NCBI RefSeq assembly: GCF_030268065.1
Contig: NZ_BSDD01000002.1
Span: forward strand, 248,001-312,000
DNA length: 64,000 bases
Reading direction: 5' to 3'
Source: Geothrix rubra
GTDB taxonomy: Bacteria; Acidobacteriota; Holophagae; Holophagales; Holophagaceae
How positions within the stretch are numbered: the stretch's first letter is position 1; each line of letters opens with the position of its first letter. Of the stretch, positions 1 through 6,925 are shown piece after piece. The notes under the pieces were generated by a model. It was not told the DNA's origin. It saw only the letters and a list, made by a program, of their open reading frames with translations, and searched no databases. Made by a program: the position numbers and the translations under genes.

Positions 1-76
1 GCGGGAACAGCTGCTCACCCTCCTGGAACGGCTGCGGGACGACCACCGCGCCCAACTGGCGGAGCTCGAGGGCTGA
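1..76 (+). CDS. C-terminal tail of an unidentified protein (partial)
   Basis: An open frame enters from the left edge (first full codon at base 2) and ends with TGA at 74-76. The visible tail reads REQLLTLLERLRDDHRAQL then AELEG, a charged Leu-rich stretch that should form a helix or coiled coil. Such tails occur in MarR- and PadR-like regulators, but 24 residues are far too few to assign a family. It runs convergently toward nuoD, and the gap between them is occupied by repeats. Confidence 0.5.
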   Translation, partial: REQLLTLLERLRDDHRAQLAELEG

Positions 77-82
77 GGGGCC

Positions 83-120
83 TCAGCGGTCGAGCTCGCC
101 CGCGATGACGCTCACTCGGC
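83..120. repeat. Partial nuoD 3'-end copy A
   Basis: Bases 83-110 repeat the start of the block at 470-497 (nuoD stop and last codons). Read on the minus strand the copy would encode VIAGELDR-stop, the nuoD C-terminus. The match breaks at about 111 and resumes at 181-216, so this copy looks like a nuoD end interrupted by a ~70-base hairpin-bearing spacer. Confidence 0.7.
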
Positions 121-309
121 GCTTCGCGCCTCGCCCTCCGGGCGGTGCCTGCGGCACCGTGGGACTCGCTCCGCTCGTCCTCATCGCGCCGAGGACGGCG
201 ACGGCGTCGGCGATGTCCTGGCTCCGTTGAGCCGGAGGGCGAAACGGGAAGGAGGCCCCAGGTGGGGCCTCCTGATAGCCGGGAGCCGAATCGCCGGCTG
301 GTCCGGAAC

Positions 310-348
310 CTCAGCGGTCGAGCTCGCCCGCGATGACGCTCACTCGGC
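310..348. repeat. Partial nuoD 3'-end copy B
   Basis: This copy is almost identical to copy A over about 38 bases, including the divergent 'gatgacgctcactcgg' extension that genuine nuoD lacks. Copies A and B therefore share an origin as a unit (nuoD end plus extension), and the unit was itself duplicated with a 227-base period. Confidence 0.7.
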
Positions 349-469
349 CCATCCTGGGCCTCGCCCCTCCGGGGTCATGCGCTTCGCGCACGGTCGGCCT
401 CCGCTCCTGCTTCGGCCTCATGCCCCCGGGTCCGGCCGCGGGCTTCGCCCGCATGCCGTCCTCGGCGCG

Positions 470-1669
470 TCAGCGGTCGAGCTCGCCCGCAATCACGTTC
501 ATCGCGCCGAGGACGGCGACGGCGTCGGCGATGAGGCAGCCCTTCACCTGGGTGTCGAAGCTGCTGTAGATGGGCAGGCAGGGGGGACGGACCCGGATGC
601 GGTAGGGGTTCTTGCCGCCGTCGCTGACGAGGTAGAAGCCCAGCTCGCCGTTGGCCGCCTCGGTGGCGCTGTAGACCTCGCCCACGGGCATCTCCATGCC
701 GTGCATGATGAGCTTGAAGTGGTGGATGAGGCTCTCCATCCGCGTGTAGACCTTCTCCTTGGGCGGCAGGGCCACCTTGTAGTCGTCCACGATGATGGGG
801 CCGGGCTCGAGGCGGTCCAGCACCTGCCGGATGATGCGCAGGCTCTGGCGCATCTCCTCCACGCGGACCAGGTAGCGGTCGAACACGTCGCCCGTGGTGC
901 CCACGGGCACGTCGAAGTCATAGGTCTCGTATCCCAGGTAGGGCTGGGCCTTGCGCAGGTCCTGGGGCACGCCGGCGGCGCGGAGGCAGGGGCCCGTGTA
1001 GCCCCAGTTGATGGCCTCCTCGGCGGTGATGGCCCCCACGCCCTTCGTCCGGTTGTACCAGATGGGGTTGTGGGTGAGCAGGCGCTCGCACTCGTCCACC
1101 GCGGCCTCGCACTCCACGAGGAAGCGCTCGGCGAGGGGCACGAAGGCCTCGGGGATGTCCCGGAAGAGGCCGCCGATGCGGGTGAAGCTCGTGTGCAGGC
1201 GCTGGCCGGCGGCCATCTCGAAGAGGTCGTAGGCCGTCTCGCGCTGCTTGAAGAGGTAGAGGAAGGCCGTGAAGGCCCCGATGTCCACCGCGTTCACGCC
1301 CACGCACACGATGTGGTCGGCGATGCGGGCAATCTCCGACACCAGCACGCGGATCTGCTGGGCCCGCCTCGGGATCTCGATGCCCAGCAGCTTCTCGACC
1401 GCGCAGGCGTAGCCCACGTTGTTCATGATGGAGCTGCAGTAGTTGAGGCGGTCCGTGAGTGGGATGAACTGCTGGTAGCTGAGGTTCTCGCCCAGCTTCT
1501 CCACGCCGCGGTGGAGGTAGCCCATCCGGGGGCTGGCCTTGACGATGGTCTCGCCCTCGAGCTCCAGGACGATGTGGAGCGTGCCGTGGGTGGTGGGGTG
1601 CGAGGGCCCCATGTTGACGATCATGCGATCGCCGTCGAGCTGCTGCCTGGAAAGGGCGATGGATTCCAT
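470..1669 (-). CDS. nuoD: NADH-quinone oxidoreductase subunit D
   Basis: The 399-residue 49-kDa subunit of complex I. With NuoB it forms the quinone-reduction site at the base of the peripheral arm, where electrons leave cluster N2. The family motif GPSHPTTHG lies at residues 21-29 (His24 and His28 face quinone), and the protein ends in the conserved GELDR. Length fits a free-standing NuoD rather than a NuoCD fusion. It is the last gene of nuoABCD, nine bases after nuoC. No nuoE-N follows, so the rest of complex I must be encoded elsewhere. The last codons are copied twice downstream. Confidence 0.97.
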   Translation of the reverse strand: MESIALSRQQLDGDRMIVNMGPSHPTTHGTLHIVLELEGETIVKASPRMGYLHRGVEKLGENLSYQQFIPLTDRLNYCSSIMNNVGYACAVEKLLGIEIPRRAQQIRVLVSEIARIADHIVCVGVNAVDIGAFTAFLYLFKQRETAYDLFEMAAGQRLHTSFTRIGGLFRDIPEAFVPLAERFLVECEAAVDECERLLTHNPIWYNRTKGVGAITAEEAINWGYTGPCLRAAGVPQDLRKAQPYLGYETYDFDVPVGTTGDVFDRYLVRVEEMRQSLRIIRQVLDRLEPGPIIVDDYKVALPPKEKVYTRMESLIHHFKLIMHGMEMPVGEVYSATEAANGELGFYLVSDGGKNPYRIRVRPPCLPIYSSFDTQVKGCLIADAVAVLGAMNVIAGELDR

Positions 1670-1678
1670 GAGGGCCGC

Positions 1679-2188
1679 CTAGTTCCGTTCGCCGTTGTTG
1701 TAGGGGGCGGTGCAGCCTTCCATGCAGAAGGGGTCCCCGCCATCCAGGGGGAAGTCCTTGCGCAGCGCGTGGCCCGGGAAGTCCTCCCAGGTGAGCAGGC
1801 GCTCCAGGTTGGGATGGCCTTCGAAGCGGATGCCGAAGAGATCGAAGACCTCCCGCTCGAACCAGTCCGCGGTCTTGAACCGGCTCACCAGGCTGGGCAC
1901 GGCCTCGCCGTCGGCCACGGGCACCTTCACGCGCAGCCGCTCCTGGCTGGCCAGGTTGAGCCAGTGGTAGACCACGTCGAAGCGCACGGGTTTCCCGTCG
2001 AGCTCCCGCTCGGGCCAATCCACCGCCGTGAGGTCCACCAGCAGCTGAAAGCCCTCGCGATGGAGGAGGTCCACCACCTCCAGGAACCGCTCCTTCGCCA
2101 CCACGATGGTCTGGTCTCCGCGGAAGGCGTGGCGGTCCACGACCACGCCCGGCAGCTGCGCGTCAATGTGCTCGATCACCATGTCCAT
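1679..2188 (-). CDS. nuoC: NADH-quinone oxidoreductase subunit C
   Basis: A 169-residue 30-kDa subunit of complex I that packs against NuoD in the peripheral arm and binds no cofactor. The signature WFEREVFDLFGIRFEGHP is present in the C-terminal half, followed by LLTWEDFPGHALRKDFP. It starts at ATG (2188), eight bases after the nuoB stop, and ends nine bases before nuoD, consistent with one transcript. Confidence 0.96.
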   Translation of the reverse strand: MDMVIEHIDAQLPGVVVDRHAFRGDQTIVVAKERFLEVVDLLHREGFQLLVDLTAVDWPERELDGKPVRFDVVYHWLNLASQERLRVKVPVADGEAVPSLVSRFKTADWFEREVFDLFGIRFEGHPNLERLLTWEDFPGHALRKDFPLDGGDPFCMEGCTAPYNNGERN

Positions 2189-2196
2189 GCCCCCGC

Positions 2197-2805
2197 CTAG
2201 AAGATCGTGCCCGCGCCACGTTCAGCGGCATCCATCAGCATCTCGCGGATGGCCTGCTGGCCCGTGAGCCCCTTCTCCGCCTGGCGGGCCTCCTGGCGGG
2301 CCAGGCTTTCGTAGAAGCGGGCGATGTGGTCCTTGCGCATGGAGAGGGATTCCTTCTCGATCTTCTCCTGCAGCTTCATCACGCCGTAGATCATGCTCTC
2401 GGGCCGCGGCGGGCAGCCGGGAACGTAGACGTCCACGGGGATGATGCGGTCCACGCCCTGGAGGGTGGCGTAGGTGCGGTACATGCCGCCCGAGCTGGCG
2501 CAGACACCCACGGAGATCACCCACTTGGGCTCGGCCATCTGGGCGTAGATGGTGCGCAGCACCGGAGCCATCTTGTTGGTGACGGTGCCCAGGATGAGCA
2601 GCATGTCGCTCTGGCGGGGGCTGAAACGCATGGCCTCGGCGCCGAAGCGGCTCAGGTCGTACTTGGAGGCCATCATGCTCATGAACTCGATGGCGCAGCA
2701 GGCGGTGCCGAAGGGCATGGGCCAGAGGCTGTTCTTGCGGCCCCAGTTGACCACCGCATCCAGGCGGGTGGTCAGCACGGCATCATTGAGGGTCGGTTCG
2801 GCCAT
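2197..2805 (-). CDS. nuoB: NADH-quinone oxidoreductase subunit B
   Basis: This 202-residue PSST subunit carries the terminal [4Fe-4S] cluster N2. The four ligands are visible: adjacent Cys36-Cys37 in [10 protein letters not shown], Cys102 in VGVCASSGG and Cys131 in VPGCPPRPE. The C-terminus extends ~40 residues past the core with a charged helical tail, common in non-enteric homologues. The start follows the nuoA stop by one base. Confidence 0.97.
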   Translation of the reverse strand: MAEPTLNDAVLTTRLDAVVNWGRKNSLWPMPFGTACCAIEFMSMMASKYDLSRFGAEAMRFSPRQSDMLLILGTVTNKMAPVLRTIYAQMAEPKWVISVGVCASSGGMYRTYATLQGVDRIIPVDVYVPGCPPRPESMIYGVMKLQEKIEKESLSMRKDHIARFYESLARQEARQAEKGLTGQQAIREMLMDAAERGAGTIF

Positions 2806-2806
2806 C

Positions 2807-3187
2807 TCAGCGCTCCCACTCGAAGGCGCCCTTGCCCCAGGCGTAGATGAAGCCCACGAGCAGGGTGGCCATGAAGCTCAGCATGGCCCAGAAGGTCCAG
2901 AGGGCGTGCTTGTAGTTCACGGCCCAGGGCAGCAGGAAGGCCGCTTCCACGTCGAACAGGATGAAGAGCATGGCCGTGAGGTAGAACTTCACGGAGTACT
3001 TGTGCCGCGCCCCCGTCTGCAGGGGGGGCACGCCGCACTCGTAGGGCGTGAGCTTGGCGGCCTGGGGGTTCCTGGGCTTCAGGAAGTTCAGCAGCTTGCC
3101 GGAAAGGATCAGGATGGCGGCCGCGGTGACGGCAGCGACCAGGAACAAGATCAGGACCGGCAGGAAGGGCGATGCGGGGTTGGCCAT
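2807..3187 (-). CDS. nuoA: NADH-quinone oxidoreductase subunit A
   Basis: A 126-residue membrane subunit of complex I. Three hydrophobic segments are evident (about residues 8-30, 62-82 and 92-115), with the conserved loop '[11 protein letters not shown]' between the first two; its Cys is the hallmark whose accessibility changes in the active/deactive transition. First gene of nuoABCD; its promoter must lie in the 123-base divergent gap shared with the ACP gene. Confidence 0.95.
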   Translation of the reverse strand: MANPASPFLPVLILFLVAAVTAAAILILSGKLLNFLKPRNPQAAKLTPYECGVPPLQTGARHKYSVKFYLTAMLFILFDVEAAFLLPWAVNYKHALWTFWAMLSFMATLLVGFIYAWGKGAFEWER

Positions 3188-3310
3188 GGCGCACTCGGGC
3201 GGAGGGATCCGCGAACGATCAGCTTAGCGCCCTTTGGCTTGTGGCGGTCCGTGCCTAAATCACAAGCTTCCGGATAGAATCGGGGGTTCCACCAACCTGC
3301 CGGGAATTCC
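3188..3310. promoter_or_regulatory. Divergent promoter region, nuoA / ACP operon
   Basis: These 123 bases separate divergent operons and must hold both promoters. The segment around 3228-3285 is distinctly less GC-rich than the flanks. A -10-like TAGAAT at 3275-3280 faces the ACP gene, about 30 bases before its ATG. I cannot assign a convincing -35 box, nor a specific nuo promoter. Confidence 0.35.
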
Positions 3311-3568
3311 ATGAGCGACCTGAAGCTGCGCGTCAAAGAGATGATCATCGACCGGCTGAAGCTGGAGGGGATGACGCCCGACCAGATCGAGGACGGGGCC
3401 CCCCTCTTCGGGGAGGGGCTGGGGCTGGATTCCATCGACGCCCTGGAGCTGGTCCTGGGCATCGAGCAGGTTTTCGGCGTGAAGATCGAGGACGAGGCCT
3501 CGGGCACGAAGGCCTTCCGCTCGGTCGAGGCCCTCACGGCCTTCATCGCCGAGCACCGCAAGGCCTGA
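3311..3568 (+). CDS. Acyl carrier protein
   Basis: An 85-residue acidic helical protein with the phosphopantetheine attachment motif GLDSIDAL, Ser41 being the modified residue. It carries growing acyl or polyketide chains as thioesters. DSID instead of the DSLD usual in fatty-acid AcpP is typical of ACPs in secondary or dedicated type II systems. It opens a five-gene plus-strand operon (ACP, dehydratase, two ketosynthase-like proteins, SPOR protein), seven bases before the dehydratase, so it probably serves those enzymes rather than general fatty-acid synthesis. Confidence 0.93.
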   Translation: MSDLKLRVKEMIIDRLKLEGMTPDQIEDGAPLFGEGLGLDSIDALELVLGIEQVFGVKIEDEASGTKAFRSVEALTAFIAEHRKA

Positions 3569-3574
3569 GTCGCC

Positions 3575-3970
3575 ATGACCGACATCCCCGGCCACCTGCC
3601 CCACCGCCATCCCTTCCTGCTGGTGGACCGGATCCTCGCGCGCGAACCCGGGGTCCGCGTGGTGGCCGAGAAGCTGGTGACGGCCGGGGCGACCCCCCTC
3701 CCGGGCCGCCCCGTGGTGCCGGACACGCTGCTGCTGGAGATGCTGGCCCAGACCGCCGGGTTCCTGGAGGCCGACACCCTGCACGGCCGCGCCATGTTCC
3801 TGGCCGGGATCCAGGACGCCCGCTTCGAGGCGCCGGTCCTTCCCGGCGACCGCCTGCGCCTGGAGGTGGCGCCCGAGGGGGCCTTCGGGGGGCTGATGAA
3901 GGTGCGGGGCACCGTCACCTGCGAGGGCCGCGAGATCTGCGGCGCCAGCCTCATGGTCAAGCGGCCGTGA
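3575..3970 (+). CDS. FabZ/ApeP-like hot-dog 3-hydroxyacyl-ACP dehydratase
   Basis: A 131-residue hot-dog protein. The catalytic pair of FabZ-type dehydratases is recognisable: His12 in LPHRHPFLLVDRI, and the acidic residue Glu55 in TLLLEMLAQTAG. It would remove water from 3-hydroxyacyl-ACP to give trans-2-enoyl-ACP. It is slightly shorter and more divergent than housekeeping FabZ, resembling the dehydratases of aryl-polyene clusters. Its stop overlaps the next gene's GTG start (GTGA), implying translational coupling with the ketosynthase. Confidence 0.82.
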   Translation: MTDIPGHLPHRHPFLLVDRILAREPGVRVVAEKLVTAGATPLPGRPVVPDTLLLEMLAQTAGFLEADTLHGRAMFLAGIQDARFEAPVLPGDRLRLEVAPEGAFGGLMKVRGTVTCEGREICGASLMVKRP

Positions 3971-5166
3971 GCCCCGTCCCGGCCGGCCGGATCCGCGTGG
4001 CCATCACCGGCCTGGGCCTCGTGTCCTCCCTGGCCCTGGACCGGGAGGGCACCTGGTCCGCCATGCTCGCAGGCCGGGACGGCCTGGGCCCCCTCACGGG
4101 CCTCGACCTGCCCCTGGAACCCGCCCAGATCGCCGGGGAGGTGCCCCTGACCGCCCGGCGGCACGGGACCCGCTGCGAGGCCATGGACCTCCGCGCCCTG
4201 GAGGAGGCCCTGGACGGCCTCGCCCCTTCCGGCGATCCCCGCCGCATCGGCGTCTTCCAGGGGGCCGGCACCGCGGGCCTGCCGGCGGCGGAGGCCTACC
4301 TCGGCGCCCGCCTGGCCGGCCGGCCCCACCCCGCCACGGAGGCCGCCTCCCAGAGCTCCTGCAGCGTCACGGACGCCCTGGCCCGCCGCCTCGGCGCCCG
4401 GGGCCCCCGGGCCACGGTGATGAACGCCTGCTCCTCCAGCCTGCTGGCCCTGGGCCAGGCCTGGGAGCGCATCGCCGCCGGCGAGCTGGACCTGGCGGTG
4501 GCGGGCGGCGCGGAGACCCTCTGCATCGCCACCTACGCCGGCTTCTCGAGCCTGAAGGCGGTGGACGCCGCCAGGTGCCGCCCCTTCAGCCGCGACCGCG
4601 CGGGCCTGAACCTCGGCGAGGGCGCCGTGCAGCTCCTGCTCGAGCCCCTCGACCGCGCCCGGGCCCGGGGCGCCGTGATCCTCGCCGAGGTGCTGGGGTA
4701 CGGCGCGAGCATGGATGCCCACCACCCCACGGCCCCGCATCCGGAGGGCGAGGGCGCCGCCCGGGCCCTGGCCATGGCCCTGCGCGTCGCCGGCCTGGCG
4801 TCCGCCGAAGTGGATCTGGTCAGCGCCCATGGCACGGCCACGCCCGCCAATGACGGCGCGGAGTGCAGGGCCATCCGCCGGGCCCTGGGAAGCGCCGCCG
4901 ACCGCGTGTCCGTCACCAGCTCCAAGAGCCAGTTCGGCCACACCCTGGGTGCCGCCGGGGCCTTCGGCGCCGCCACCGCGGTCCTGGCCCTGCGGGACCA
5001 GGTCGTGAGCCCCACCCTGCGCCTGACCGAGCCCGATCCCGACTGCGACCTGGACTGCACCCCGCTGGTGGCGAGGGAACGAACGATCCGGGCCGCCCTG
5101 GTCAACGCCTTCGCCTTCGGCGGGAACAACGTGAGCCTGGCGCTCCGGCGATGGGAGGGACGATGA
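3967..5166 (+). CDS. Beta-ketoacyl-ACP synthase (KAS II/KS-alpha type)
   Basis: A 399-residue thiolase-fold condensing enzyme with a complete active site: nucleophile Cys155 in VMNACSSS, His288 in SAHGTATPANDGAE, Lys320 and His325 in SSKSQFGHTLGAAGAF. It would condense malonyl-ACP with an acyl primer. The start is GTG, overlapping the dehydratase stop, and its own stop overlaps the next gene's ATG. The adjacent catalytically dead paralogue makes a KS-alpha/KS-beta heterodimer likely, as in type II polyketide and aryl-polyene systems. No ketoreductase lies in this operon. Confidence 0.9.
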   Translation: MSPVPAGRIRVAITGLGLVSSLALDREGTWSAMLAGRDGLGPLTGLDLPLEPAQIAGEVPLTARRHGTRCEAMDLRALEEALDGLAPSGDPRRIGVFQGAGTAGLPAAEAYLGARLAGRPHPATEAASQSSCSVTDALARRLGARGPRATVMNACSSSLLALGQAWERIAAGELDLAVAGGAETLCIATYAGFSSLKAVDAARCRPFSRDRAGLNLGEGAVQLLLEPLDRARARGAVILAEVLGYGASMDAHHPTAPHPEGEGAARALAMALRVAGLASAEVDLVSAHGTATPANDGAECRAIRRALGSAADRVSVTSSKSQFGHTLGAAGAFGAATAVLALRDQVVSPTLRLTEPDPDCDLDCTPLVARERTIRAALVNAFAFGGNNVSLALRRWEGR

Positions 5167-6236
5167 GCGGCGACCTCGTCCTCACGGGCCTCGGGCTGGT
5201 GCTGCCCTGCGGCGACGGGATCGACACCGCCCGGGCGGGCCTGCGGGCCGGGACGCCCTGCTTCGCCGACCTGCCCGAGGCCCTGGGCCGCGGCCGGGGC
5301 GCGGCCTGCACGGGCTTCAGTCCCGCCGGGATCATCCCCCCCATGCAGCTCCGCCGCCTGGACCGCTGCTCCCGGTTCGCCTGGGGGGCGGCCCACCAGG
5401 CCTTCGCGGACGCGGCGCTGGACCCCCGCCCCCTGGGCGAGCGCATCGCCGTGGCCGCGGGCACGCTCACCGGCGGCAGCGAAGCCACCGAGGGCTTCCT
5501 CCGCCCCTACCTCCAGCGGGGCCCCGAGGCCGCCTCGCCCATGCTCTTCCCCAACAGCGTGGCCAACGCCGCCAGCGGCCACCTGGCCCTGGCCTTCGGC
5601 CTCAAAGGCCCCAGCGCCACCTTCCTGGAATGGGAGTCCGCCACCTTCGCGGCCCTGGAACAAGGCGCCCGGTGGCTGCGCGCCGGGATGGCGGAGGCTG
5701 TCCTGGTGCTGGGGACGGACGGGCTCTTCCCCCTGCTGCTGGAGATCGCCCGGGCGTCGCGGCTGCTGGCCCGGCACGGCGACCCTGTGGCCGGATCGGG
5801 ACGCGGCTTCCTGCCGGGCGAGGGGTCGCAGGCCTTCGTGCTGGAGACCCGGGAACACGCCGAGGCCCGGGGCGCCCGCATCCGCGCCACCCTGGCCGCC
5901 CTGGCGAGCGCCCCGGCCCTGGCGAACACGCCCGCGGCCCGGGCCGAGGCCCTGGCCGAGGCGGCCGCGGCGGTCCTGCCGGGAGTCCCCCCGGACCGCT
6001 GGATCGGCGGGAGCAGCGGCTCCCCGCGCCTCGACCCTTCCGAGGCCTCGCTCCGGCGGAGGCATTCCGACTGGCCCGGGCCCGTCCATCCCAAGCTCCT
6101 GTGGGGCGAGTTCGCCGGCGCCGGGGGAGCCCTCCTGGCCGCGGCCCTGCTGGAGCCCGCGGGGCGAGTGGTGGTGACCTCCCCCACCAGCTTCGGACCG
6201 CAGTACGCTGCCCGCTTCGAAGACGTTAGGCTGTAG
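5163..6236 (+). CDS. Ketosynthase-like chain-length-factor homologue lacking catalytic residues
   Basis: A 357-residue ketosynthase-fold protein translated from an ATG overlapping the upstream stop. Aligned by motif with its neighbour, the nucleophile Cys is Glu158 (FLEWESATFAAL against VMNACSSSLLAL), the SAHGT histidine region is lost (GGSSGSPR), and the second His is Glu in KLLWGEFAGAGG, while the Lys stays. It therefore cannot condense alone. Classical chain-length factors replace Cys with Gln and act as KS-beta subunits setting chain length. A dimer with the preceding enzyme is inferred. Extending the start further upstream would overrun the KS gene. Confidence 0.78.
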   Translation: MSGDLVLTGLGLVLPCGDGIDTARAGLRAGTPCFADLPEALGRGRGAACTGFSPAGIIPPMQLRRLDRCSRFAWGAAHQAFADAALDPRPLGERIAVAAGTLTGGSEATEGFLRPYLQRGPEAASPMLFPNSVANAASGHLALAFGLKGPSATFLEWESATFAALEQGARWLRAGMAEAVLVLGTDGLFPLLLEIARASRLLARHGDPVAGSGRGFLPGEGSQAFVLETREHAEARGARIRATLAALASAPALANTPAARAEALAEAAAAVLPGVPPDRWIGGSSGSPRLDPSEASLRRRHSDWPGPVHPKLLWGEFAGAGGALLAAALLEPAGRVVVTSPTSFGPQYAARFEDVRL

Positions 6237-6240
6237 CCCC

Positions 6241-6765
6241 ATGAACTCCCGCGACCAGATCAGCATCACCAGCCAGTCCATCCTCTGGGTGGCGGGTGTG
6301 GGCGTGGGCCTCCTGACCCTCGCCTTCGTGATGGGGGTGCAGGTGGGCAAGCAGAGCGCGGCCCTTCGCCGGCCCGCCGTCCGCACCGGCGAAGAGGACC
6401 TGCGCGACCTGCCCGAGCCGCTCGTGGACCAGCTGAAGGTCTTCGAGGGCGACGGCCCCGACAAGCTGGTGCCCGCCCCGCGGGTGGACGCCACCGCGCC
6501 CGCACCCGTGGCCAAGGATGCCTCCGCCGCGCCCGCGCCGGCCGCCGGCCACTGGACCCTCCAGCTCGTGGCCACCCCCGACGCCGCCGAGGCCAGGCGG
6601 GTGGCCGACCGGGCCAAGGCCGCGGGGTTCGCCACCCTCACCGTGAAGGAGAAGGGGCAGGTGAAGGTGCGCCTGTCCAAGGCCACGGACCGCGCCGCCA
6701 TGGACAGGACCGCCGAGAAGCTCAAGAAGGCCGGCTTCAAGCCCTTCGCCGTGAAGGCGGACTAG
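6241..6765 (+). CDS. Membrane-anchored SPOR-domain protein
   Basis: A 174-residue protein with one N-terminal transmembrane helix (about residues 12-32), a Pro/Ala-rich linker, and a C-terminal SPOR domain (about 100-174: HWTLQLVATPDAAEARRVAD and following). SPOR domains bind denuded peptidoglycan glycans at division septa, so a periplasmic cell-wall role is inferred. The gene begins four bases after the KS-beta stop and is probably co-transcribed, though its functional link to the acyl enzymes is unclear. Confidence 0.8.
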   Translation: MNSRDQISITSQSILWVAGVGVGLLTLAFVMGVQVGKQSAALRRPAVRTGEEDLRDLPEPLVDQLKVFEGDGPDKLVPAPRVDATAPAPVAKDASAAPAPAAGHWTLQLVATPDAAEARRVADRAKAAGFATLTVKEKGQVKVRLSKATDRAAMDRTAEKLKKAGFKPFAVKAD

Positions 6766-6789
6766 GCCCCGGCTGCGCCCGGCCCAGGG

Positions 6790-6925
6790 CTTGGGATAGA
6801 CGCGGAGGCCAACCCACTTCCTCTCGGCATCGCCTGCGGCGATACGCGAGACACCGCTCGCCCTTCTCCGCCCCGTCTCCGATTGAGGCTACGGTTTGGG
6901 ATAGACGCGGAGGCCGACCCACTTT
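6790..6925. repeat. Duplicated 3' end of the NFACT gene with hairpin spacer
   Basis: Bases 6791-6819 (ttgggatagacgcggaggcc then aacccactt) repeat 6896-6924 inside the end of the minus-strand NFACT gene, with one mismatch in the core. Between them is a ~70-base spacer with a perfect hairpin ATCGCC-TGC-GGCGAT at 6829-6843 and the NFACT stop codon (6889-6891). On the minus strand the downstream copy would read as the WV-LRVYPK terminus of NFACT without its stop. The layout parallels that beside nuoD. Confidence 0.75.

Larger units (their letters stand above)
77..469. repeat. Hairpin-dense intergenic region with duplicated nuoD 3' ends
   Basis: No credible gene lies in these 393 bases. Two direct copies of the last ~28 bases of nuoD (stop codon included) sit at 83-120 and 310-348; the two copies are nearly identical to each other and diverge from genuine nuoD after 'gcccgc'. 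A further nuoD-derived block at 181-216 matches 499-533. Between the blocks are many small perfect hairpins: 118-130 (GGCGC-TTC-GCGCC), 143-159 (CGGTGCC-TGC-GGCACCG), 251-272 (10-bp stem, GG loop), 346-360, 378-390 and 438-452. The 251-272 stem is terminator-like but lacks a T run. Repeat family unknown. Confidence 0.75.

Noticed and set aside
251-272. Calling this hairpin the nuo operon terminator
   Set aside because: The stem is perfect but has no T run in either direction and lies ~200 bases past nuoD among other hairpins, so I left it in the repeat region.
118-452. CRISPR array
   Set aside because: Repeats are few, unevenly spaced, derived from nuoD, and spacers are themselves palindromic.
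227-2200. A 657-codon plus-strand open frame across the nuo genes
   Set aside because: It is antisense to nuoC and nuoD, is dominated by Ala/Gly/His/Val from GC-rich third positions, and contains no family motif.
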